Below the pieces are notes generated by a model. The model saw nothing but the letters and a program-made list of their open reading frames with translations, was not told where the DNA came from and did no database searches. Of a stretch of DNA of 28,779 bases, positions 23,650 to 28,779 are shown in pieces (position 1 is the first letter of the stretch; the number at the start of each line of letters is the position of its first letter). Location: positions 1 through 28,779 of the forward strand of contig DATGEP010000361.1 of assembly GCA_035310125.1 (NCBI GenBank). Reading direction: 5' to 3'. Made by a program: the position numbers and the translations under genes. The DNA is from DATGEP01 sp035310125. Its GTDB lineage: Bacteria > Chloroflexota > Ktedonobacteria > Ktedonobacterales > JADMIN01.

Positions 23650-23685
23650 AGTACGCATAGTACGCATAGTACGTGTCATACGTAA
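23650..23685. repeat. 9-bp tandem repeats upstream of DUF4388 promoter
   Basis: AGTACGCAT (23650-23658) is repeated exactly (23659-23667), then in diverged form AGTACGTGT (23668-23676) and CATACGTAA (23677-23685). The array covers the -25 to -65 zone of the extended -10 promoter, the typical place for an activator or repressor. Confidence 0.7.
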
Positions 23686-23734
23686 GTTTGCGTAGTGATT
23701 CGGTGAAGTTTCGCCGATGCGCCCTGCGTATATC

Positions 23735-24826
23735 TTACGACTGCTGGCGGCGCACATGCTCGGCAATCTCTTTGACAAGCTGAGCCTGCTCCTTTGAGCA
23801 GACCAATACCTCGTCGCCGGTATCTACGATGATAAGTCCCTCGACGCCCGCGGTGGTGATACGGCGCCCGGTCGTGCTGTAGATCAGCGTATCGGTGGTG
23901 CTCACCTCGAAGTGCTTGCCCTCATCCAGGCCGCGCACCACATTGCCGAATTCATTGCCCTCGAAGAGCGTGGCGACCTGCGCCCAGCTACCGATGTCGT
24001 TCCAGCCGACGGAGACTGGTATGCACGCGATTCGCTGCGCCTTCTCCAGCACGCCCGTATCAATGGTGATGTTGTCGCTCAGGCGCGGCCAGACAGCAGC
24101 CAGCACGCGCTCGACCTCCGGGGTAATACGGCCCCCGGTACGACTCGCCGCGGCGCCGATTTCATCCAGCACGTCCGCGACAGTAGGCACGTAGCGGCGG
24201 ATTTCTTCGAGGATGCGGTCCGCACGCCAGACGAAGATGCTGGCGTTCCAGACGTAATTGCCAGCGCGCAGATACTCTTCGGCGACATGGCGCTTCGGCT
24301 TCTCGATGAAGGCGTCCACAGCGTGCGCGGCGTGACCTGCGCGGTGCGCGAGCGGCGCACCATAACGGATGTAGCCATAGCCGGATTCCGGATACGTTGG
24401 CTGGATGCCCAACGTGACGAGGAAGCCTTGCCGCGCGATTTCTTCGGCAAAGACGAGCGCCTCGCGGAAGCTCGCGACATCGGCAATGGCGTGATCTGAC
24501 GCAAACGACCCCATGACGGCGCTCGGCTCACGGGCGGCGATGAGCGCGGCGGCGAGACCGATAGAGGCGGCAGTGCCACGCCCCGACGGCTCCGAGACGA
24601 TATTGCCACGCGGCAGGCTGGGTAGCTGCCGGGCGACCGGCTCGGAGTAGTCGCCCGCGGTGACGATATAGAGGTTATCGAGCGGAACAAGCGGCGCGAT
24701 ACGCTCCGCTGTCTCCTGAAGCATGGTGCGCGGACCTGGCAGGCGCAAAAACTGTTTGGGCGTGGCTGTGGTACTGAGCGGCCAGAGGCGCGTGCCACTA
24801 CCGCCGGCCAGGATGGATGCGTACAT
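23735..24826 (-). CDS. manC: Mannose-1-phosphate guanylyltransferase (GDP-mannose synthesis)
   Basis: A 363-residue nucleotidyltransferase that makes GDP-mannose from mannose-1-phosphate and GTP in the cytoplasm. Signature: LAGGSGTRLWPLS at 6-18, then PKQFLRL, and further on FASDHAI, GYIRYGAPL, FIEKPKRHVAEEYL and WNASIFVWRAD. VGWNDIGSWAQV, typical of GDP-mannose pyrophosphorylases, lies in the C-terminal half. There is no C-terminal mannose-6-phosphate isomerase domain (bifunctional enzymes are about 470 residues), so this is the monofunctional type. GGAGAGAG 8 nt upstream supports the ATG. It stands alone, but its product could feed the mannosyl-type glycosyltransferases at 1550-6366. Confidence 0.94.
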   Translation of the reverse strand: MYASILAGGSGTRLWPLSTTATPKQFLRLPGPRTMLQETAERIAPLVPLDNLYIVTAGDYSEPVARQLPSLPRGNIVSEPSGRGTAASIGLAAALIAAREPSAVMGSFASDHAIADVASFREALVFAEEIARQGFLVTLGIQPTYPESGYGYIRYGAPLAHRAGHAAHAVDAFIEKPKRHVAEEYLRAGNYVWNASIFVWRADRILEEIRRYVPTVADVLDEIGAAASRTGGRITPEVERVLAAVWPRLSDNITIDTGVLEKAQRIACIPVSVGWNDIGSWAQVATLFEGNEFGNVVRGLDEGKHFEVSTTDTLIYSTTGRRITTAGVEGLIIVDTGDEVLVCSKEQAQLVKEIAEHVRRQQS

Positions 24827-25156
24827 GCTGTCGTCTCTCTCCGCTTCGAATGGCGCCTCTCCACTGAGGCGCTAATCTTTCTCTATCTTGATGTGTGCAT
24901 TGGCGTGTATGCCAGTCTCCTCGCGTGGGGCAACAGTTTCCCAGTGCTCAGTATACACCTCGCCTTCTCCGCGATGAAACATCCTGAGACATCTGCGCAG
25001 GGCATCGCACACTCATATGCATGTGGCAGACTAGTAGACTGGCAGAGGCGCGATTCAGGCGCGCGGCGCGCGGAGTATGATGGTCCCACGCCCGCGCTAC
25101 GGCGAGTGCGCGGATGCGAACAATCGGGAATGGATTGGAACGGTGGGAGTGAAGCA
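24827..25156. promoter_or_regulatory. Divergent control region between manC (-) and tRNA-editing gene (+)
   Basis: A 330-bp spacer. A minus-strand TATACT (24955-24950) is the likely manC -10, with a poor -35. Its leader holds a perfect 7-bp hairpin, GCGCCTC / GAGGCGC (24853-24859, 24866-24872), ending 26 nt before the manC ATG and close to the ribosome-binding site. For the plus-strand gene only a weak TATGAT (near 25076) was seen. No open frame here looks genuine. Confidence 0.45.
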
Positions 25157-25570
25157 ATGCGACTCTTGATCTGGCATGTGGATACATTCGTGGCGGAGCC
25201 GACAGAACGGGGACGCTCCAAGGTAGCGGACGCGGAGCCGCGCGCGGTGCGCATCGAAGATGGCCTGGTGGTATTCGCGGCCTGTGAGAAAGCCGATGAA
25301 GCGGACCCTGATGCGGTGGCCGCGCGTGCGGCGGCGGCAATCGCCGCGGTGGCGCGGCAGCTTGGCGCTCATGATGTCGTGTTGCACTCATTCGCGCACC
25401 TCTTCGTGGAGCTTTCGGCGCCTGCTGTGGCGCGCGATATCCTGAACGCGACACAGGTGAAGCTCGCGGCTGACGGCTACACGGTGGAGCAGAGCGCCTT
25501 CGGCTGGTTCAACCGGCTGGAGCTGCGCGCGAAGGGACATCCCCTCTCGCGTGTGGCACGGCAGGTGTAG
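25157..25570 (+). CDS. Free-standing archaeal-type threonyl-tRNA synthetase editing domain
   Basis: A 137-residue protein resembling the N-terminal editing domain of archaeal ThrRS along its whole length: MRLLIWHVDTF at the start, then CEKADEADPDAV, SFAHLFVELSAPAVARDIL, GYTVEQSAFGWFNRLEL and KGHPLSRVAR. This D-aminoacyl-tRNA-deacylase-like fold hydrolyses Ser-tRNA(Thr), preventing serine misincorporation at threonine codons. The lysine of the KGHPLS motif is conserved. Here it is not attached to a synthetase, so it would act in trans. ATG 25157 has GGGAG 7 nt upstream; the longer open frame from 24893 begins in non-coding sequence. No synthetase gene is nearby. The fold is clear; the substrate is inferred from the family. 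Confidence 0.88.
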   Translation: MRLLIWHVDTFVAEPTERGRSKVADAEPRAVRIEDGLVVFAACEKADEADPDAVAARAAAAIAAVARQLGAHDVVLHSFAHLFVELSAPAVARDILNATQVKLAADGYTVEQSAFGWFNRLELRAKGHPLSRVARQV

Positions 25571-25611
25571 CTCCTTTCGCGCTCATGCCGTCCTCTGTAT
25601 ACAGAAAGCAT

Positions 25612-25627
25612 CGCTTTGAAGAAAGCG
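25612..25627. repeat. Small hairpin in the spacer after the editing-domain gene
   Basis: CGCTTT-GAAG-AAAGCG forms a perfect 6-bp stem with a GAAG tetraloop, without a T-tract. A 10-bp palindrome CTGTATACAG lies just upstream. The stem could be a weak terminator for the editing gene or part of the leader of the next gene. Confidence 0.35.
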
Positions 25628-25691
25628 CTGTGCAACATACCTTGAGGGGTCGAATACGGCGTTATCGCCTGTTTGATGGAGACAGTAGCGC

Positions 25692-27107
25692 ATGAGCAGC
25701 CCGGAAGTGCCGGAAACTGGCGACGAGGTCGAGATCGAAGTGAGCGACGTACGCTTCAGCGCGAGCGCCGCATCCACTCCATCACCGCGTTCGCCGTTCG
25801 ATCTGCGCTACACACGCCGGCAGCGTCTGGTGCGCCTGACCGCTGGGCTGCTGGCGCTGGTACTCGTCGTGAGCGCTATCACGGGCGTGGGCAGGCGTGT
25901 CCTTGGGCTGATGATGACGCCCAGCCCTTCACCGACGCTCATTCCTTCTCCCGTCAGCGCGCCCAACTTCCCGGCGACATTCCCGCCCCCCGCATCCTCG
26001 CTGGTGCCCGCCGGCAATCCATTCTATCTTCTCCCCAACCCGCCGGGAGTCGAGGTCTCGCTCGATGGACACGCGCTCGCGTCGCCACCGCCGCCAGGTG
26101 ATCCCCATCCACTGCGGCTGGCGAGCGGACACCATTCCCTCACATGGAGCTCCCACTACTTCCCGTTCATGCCGATGCGCTGCACGATCTCCGTGCCGCA
26201 CGCCAGCGACGATACCTGCCCGTCCGTTCCCGTGCAGGACTTGCCAGCCGCCGATGCCAACCTGGTGGGGCATGTGATCGCGCTGCACGCCTCGTTCGGC
26301 ACTCTGCCAGCAAGCGATGGCGCCCAGCTCACACAGGTCATCCAGGCCGCGCTCGATGCCAACCGCTCCCACGCCACTGTCCAATCCGGCGAGCACTATT
26401 ACGTCTACCAACAGGGCGAAAACGGGAGTCCTACCACTGCTACGCAGCCGCTACGGGCTACACTCAGTCATGTCTACCTGCCCGGCGCCGGCTATTTTGA
26501 GCCGTGCATCTTCACGCAGCCAGTGATTCCCTGTCGCTTCCCCGGCCAGGATTGCGGGCAGATCTGCACGGTGCCTCAGCCGCCACCAGATGTCGCGACC
26601 TCGCCCGGCGACTGGATCGCCGCCGTCATTGTCCACGCCTCCTGGCGCTACACGACGCAAGATGGCCGCGTAGTTGCGCAAGACCTTGGGGAAGCCGTCG
26701 GCTTGCAGCTTGCCGTCTTGCGTATCACCTGGGATGGCGGCGGCTGGCACGTCACACCAATCCTCGGCGCGACTCCTGGCCTGCCCGCCGCTGACGATCT
26801 CGTCTGCGATCCCGCGCGCTTCTGGCTGGGAGGCAACGGCACCTGGGCATTCATGATGTCCGACCCACCGCCGGGGGCGCGGACACAATTTGTTTCGGAC
26901 TCACTACCCACCGACGGCTGCCTCGCCGTGCTGAATCCGTATCCTCGGGGCGCGCCATCCGCCGTGTTTTTGCAGCGCTTTGGCGTGCTGCTGGCCGTTA
27001 ATGCGGCGGCGACCAACGGAGGATCAGCGGGTCTGCCGGTGGCCGATGCGGCGGAGCAGCAGGTGGCCCGGCATCTCGCTGCCCAGGTTGGCTTCACCAT
27101 CCCCTGA
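25692..27107 (+). CDS. Membrane-anchored extracellular protein of unknown function
   Basis: Not recognised. The 471-residue product has a short acidic cytoplasmic head and a basic patch (RYTRRQRLVR). A single transmembrane anchor spans about residues 48-66, and a Pro/Ser/Thr-rich linker (about 75-105) follows. The large outer region begins with PPGVEVSLDGHALASPPPP, reminiscent of PEGA-like surface repeats. It continues with a beta-rich part containing about eight cysteines (for example CIFTQPVIPCRFPGQDCGQIC), which implies disulfides outside the cell. A helix-like stretch (DGAQLTQVIQAALDANRSH) may bind a ligand. GGAGA 9 nt upstream supports the ATG. No enzyme motif was seen. Chloroflexota encode many such lineage-specific anchored proteins. 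Confidence 0.75.
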   Translation: MSSPEVPETGDEVEIEVSDVRFSASAASTPSPRSPFDLRYTRRQRLVRLTAGLLALVLVVSAITGVGRRVLGLMMTPSPSPTLIPSPVSAPNFPATFPPPASSLVPAGNPFYLLPNPPGVEVSLDGHALASPPPPGDPHPLRLASGHHSLTWSSHYFPFMPMRCTISVPHASDDTCPSVPVQDLPAADANLVGHVIALHASFGTLPASDGAQLTQVIQAALDANRSHATVQSGEHYYVYQQGENGSPTTATQPLRATLSHVYLPGAGYFEPCIFTQPVIPCRFPGQDCGQICTVPQPPPDVATSPGDWIAAVIVHASWRYTTQDGRVVAQDLGEAVGLQLAVLRITWDGGGWHVTPILGATPGLPAADDLVCDPARFWLGGNGTWAFMMSDPPPGARTQFVSDSLPTDGCLAVLNPYPRGAPSAVFLQRFGVLLAVNAAATNGGSAGLPVADAAEQQVARHLAAQVGFTIP

Positions 27108-27164
27108 TCTCCCGCGCACGCCCGGTTCACACTCTCTCCCAATTACGCTGATTGACCGCTGACG

Positions 27165-27170
27165 TATACT
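27165..27170 (+). promoter_or_regulatory. Promoter candidate for the restriction-modification pair
   Basis: TATACTG at -10, with TTACGC 16 nt upstream as a poor -35. It lies about 105 nt before the nuclease start codon, and the spacer and leader are notably AT-rich for this window. Confidence 0.4.
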
Positions 27171-27275
27171 GTGGCCTATAGCGCATTCTTGTTGCTGCTC
27201 CCGAAGTCGAATTGACCACTCGCTTCTTCCATGAAGGAACATCGTACGAAATGATCCATAAGAGGAGGGCATCGG

Positions 27276-27866
27276 TTGACGATTGATCTGTTACCCGATT
27301 TCATACGCGAGCACTACGAAGTTCACGAGTGGAAACACGCCACGGCAATCCTCAAGTATGACTTTCCTGCTGAGTGGCAGGATATGACAGAGGTACTCAC
27401 CCATTTCCGTTTATGGCGAAGTGCGATAGAACGTCCTGGTGGCCGAAAGTCAACCATCGCTGAAGCGATTGACCAAGCATTCACGGATCGTGGTTGGCAA
27501 GAGAAGGCGTTTCGGACGAAAGTCGTTGTGGATGCGACCGAGCTTGAGTCGCCCACTCACAAGGTTGATTGCTACAAAAACCAGATTGCGCTTGAGATTG
27601 AATGGAACAACAAAGACCCGTTCTATGACCGCGATCTCAATAACTTCCGACTGTTGTTTGATCTGCGCGCCATAAGCATAGGCGTCATCGTTACTAGATG
27701 TGATGAGCTACAACAAATTTTTGATGCGCTGGGCAAAGGGGAATCGTATGGTGCCTCCACGACGCATATGAGTAAGTTGCTGCCGCGCATCGAGGGTGGC
27801 AGTGGTGGCGGCTGCCCAATATTGGTATTTGGTATCTCGAAGAAGCTGTACCTGGAGGGAGCATAG
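27276..27866 (+). CDS. Type II restriction endonuclease, BglII/BstYI family
   Basis: A 196-residue nuclease starting at TTG with a strong GAGGAGG 7 nt upstream. The region VDCYKNQIALEIEWNNKDPFYDRDLNNFRLLFD (quoted in parts: VDCYKNQIALEIEW, then NNKDPFYDRDLNNFRLL) is typical of the BglII/BstYI group of PD-(D/E)xK nucleases, which cut AGATCT or RGATCY. D98, E107 and E109 have the family's spacing (D-x8-E-x-Q in BglII), but the last residue is Glu rather than Gln, as in BamHI's E-x-E. Base composition is visibly more AT-rich than neighbouring genes, suggesting acquisition by transfer. Its stop is 2 nt before the GTG of the methyltransferase. The recognition sequence cannot be deduced, though a GATC core is plausible. 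Confidence 0.88.
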   Translation: MTIDLLPDFIREHYEVHEWKHATAILKYDFPAEWQDMTEVLTHFRLWRSAIERPGGRKSTIAEAIDQAFTDRGWQEKAFRTKVVVDATELESPTHKVDCYKNQIALEIEWNNKDPFYDRDLNNFRLLFDLRAISIGVIVTRCDELQQIFDALGKGESYGASTTHMSKLLPRIEGGSGGGCPILVFGISKKLYLEGA

Positions 27867-27868
27867 CC

Positions 27869-28570
27869 GTGAGCGAAGCGCAGAAGACGCTGACAGCCGC
27901 CGAAGATTTGCTGTCGCGCGGGCTGGGACGACACGGCACGATCCTGGCCGACCCGCCGTGGCAATTCTCGAACCGCACGGGCAAGATGGCACCTGAGCAC
28001 AAGCGGCTCTCCCGCTACTCCACGATGACGCTGGACGGGATACTGGAGCTACCTGTGGCGCAGCTCGCCCTGCCACAGAGCCACCTCTATCTCTGGGTTC
28101 CAAACGCGCTCATCCTCGAAGGACTCGAAGTGATGAAGCATTGGGGCTACACATATAAAACAAACCTCGTCTGGTATAAAGTCCGTCAGGATGGCGGGCC
28201 GGATGGGCGCGGTGTCGGCTTCTATTTTCGCAATGTGACCGAGCTTGTGTTGTTTGGGACGCGCGGAAGCCTGCGCACTCTGGCGCCGGGACGCCGGCAG
28301 GTCAACATCATGTCCAGCCGCAAGCGGGAGCACTCGCGCAAGCCCGACGAGCTGTACGACATCATCGAGCAGTGCAGCCCAGGCCCTTTCCTTGAGCTTT
28401 TCGCGCGCGGCCAGCGGCCCGGATGGTCGCAGTGGGGGAACGAAGTCGAAACATACCCCGCCCAGCCTCCTCGGCCTCGTCGCCCATCCCCTCGCCGCCA
28501 GAAAGGTGCGGCGCAGCTCGTTCTGCTAGAGCGACCGGATGAGTATGATGGTGAGCGTCAGCACGAGTAA
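27869..28570 (+). CDS. MT-A70-family adenine-N6 DNA methyltransferase
   Basis: A 233-residue S-adenosylmethionine-dependent methyltransferase. The catalytic DPPW (residues 28-31, ILADPPWQF) is followed by HLYLWVPNALILEGLEVMKHWGY, the NLVWYKV strand, and NVTELVLFGTRG. REHSRKPDELYDIIEQCSPG precedes the terminal LELFARGQRPGWSQWGNE. This is the MT-A70 pattern that modifies adenine at N6. Being coupled to the nuclease (2-nt gap; GGAGGG ahead of the GTG), it should protect host sites. BglII-type systems more often have cytosine-N4 methylases, so an adenine methylase partner is a variation. The last 40 residues are a basic Pro/Arg-rich tail. Base composition is closer to the host than that of the nuclease gene. 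Confidence 0.92.
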   Translation: MSEAQKTLTAAEDLLSRGLGRHGTILADPPWQFSNRTGKMAPEHKRLSRYSTMTLDGILELPVAQLALPQSHLYLWVPNALILEGLEVMKHWGYTYKTNLVWYKVRQDGGPDGRGVGFYFRNVTELVLFGTRGSLRTLAPGRRQVNIMSSRKREHSRKPDELYDIIEQCSPGPFLELFARGQRPGWSQWGNEVETYPAQPPRPRRPSPRRQKGAAQLVLLERPDEYDGERQHE

Positions 28571-28596
28571 CAAAACAAGACCTCGGCGTAAATTTC

Positions 28597-28632
28597 AGCG
28601 GGCGCCTATCTCGCAGGGGATAAGCGCCCGCT
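28597..28632. terminator. Bidirectional hairpin between methyltransferase and dehydrogenase genes
   Basis: Outer stem AGCGGGCGC (28597-28605) / GCGCCCGCT (28624-28632) is perfect over 9 bp, and an inner TATC/GATA extends it. AAATTTC lies on the left and only CTAATGT on the right, so it has a T-rich flank mainly for minus-strand transcription (GAAATTTACG). It sits between two convergent genes. Confidence 0.7.
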
Positions 28633-28658
28633 AATGTACTGAGAGGCTACGCTGGGAA

Positions 28659-28779
28659 TTATCCCTGGCTGGCGGAGGCCGACCCGACCGGCTCCGCGGA
28701 GGAGACGCCGCGCTGCTCCGGCATCAGCACGGCGCGACCCTCGATCTTTCCCGCGTCGAGGTCATGCAGCACGTCGTTG
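28659..28779 (-). CDS. Zinc-type alcohol dehydrogenase-like protein, C-terminal fragment
   Basis: Only the last 39 codons are in the window; the rest lies to the right. The sequence NDVLHDLDAGKIEGRAVLMP is the typical C-terminal end of medium-chain dehydrogenase/reductases (Zn-dependent alcohol dehydrogenase or quinone reductase type), in which a final helix and strand close the catalytic domain. A short Ser/Ala/Glu-rich tail ends in SASASQG. The Zn ligands and nucleotide-binding motif are outside the window, so substrate and cofactor cannot be judged. Confidence 0.75.
   Translation of the reverse strand, partial: NDVLHDLDAGKIEGRAVLMPEQRGVSSAEPVGSASASQG

Noticed and set aside
23650..23685. 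Possible CRISPR array
   Set aside because: The repeats are 9 bp with no spacers, and no cas genes are present.
24893..25156. N-terminal extension of the tRNA-editing gene
   Set aside because: The family starts at M-R-x-L-x-x-H, which is ATG 25157 with its own ribosome-binding site; the upstream part has no similarity and covers the manC promoter.
28571..28658. Small gene after the methyltransferase
   Set aside because: The stretch is occupied by a strong inverted repeat and the end of the convergent dehydrogenase; no start with a ribosome-binding site was seen.

Overview
The window is GC-rich bacterial chromosomal DNA, densely coded and mostly on the minus strand. Several features together suggest a Chloroflexota-like bacterium, possibly near Ktedonobacteria: GT20 trehalose enzymes, DUF4388 and Cache proteins, a long Ser/Thr/Pro-rich extracytoplasmic linker in the sensor kinase, an HtrA protease with a proline/methionine-rich cytoplasmic head, a CsrA with a disordered tail, and mostly consensus-like -10 boxes. 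This placement is inference; no marker gene in the window settles it.

Layout, left to right. (1) 1-1429, minus: an ANTAR response regulator directly followed by a partial RicT/PSP1 protein. (2) 1550-8215, minus: a surface-glycan block in transcription order ABC exporter, sugar-nucleotide epimerase fused to a GT-B glycosyltransferase, then two GT4 glycosyltransferases that overlap by 4 nt. (3) 8268-11138, minus: a single-pass membrane protein with an Ig-like outer domain and a membrane-anchored HtrA-type protease, separated by a 402-bp gene-free stretch. (4) 11387-17092: a trehalose region with two divergent GT20 synthase paralogues, an OtsB phosphatase that appears to start at CTG, a tandem GNAT protein, and two plus-strand tRNA genes, Leu(GAG) and Val(UAC), behind a near-consensus promoter. 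(5) 17370-20083, plus: an OmpR-type regulator and its histidine kinase, converging on csrA (minus). (6) 20588-23508, minus: a Cache-domain membrane protein resembling a chemoreceptor without a signalling tip, and a DUF4388 protein whose promoter carries 9-bp tandem repeats. (7) 23735-24826, minus: mannose-1-phosphate guanylyltransferase, which could supply GDP-mannose to the glycan block. (8) 25157-28570, plus: a free-standing archaeal-type Ser-tRNA(Thr) editing domain, an anchored extracellular protein of unknown function, and a compact restriction-modification pair (BglII/BstYI-like nuclease plus MT-A70 adenine methyltransferase). (9) The right edge holds the C-terminus of an alcohol dehydrogenase-like protein.

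Taken together the genes serve envelope glycan synthesis and export, trehalose stress protection, envelope sensing and proteolysis, post-transcriptional control, translation quality control and DNA restriction. No phage, insertion sequence or CRISPR array was seen. The least ordinary signals are an identical C-terminal decapeptide on two unrelated proteins (GT4 and HtrA) encoded with only synonymous differences, the CTG-start otsB, the epimerase-glycosyltransferase fusion, the stand-alone tRNA editing domain, and the BglII-like nuclease with a BamHI-like E-x-E active site paired with an MT-A70 methylase.
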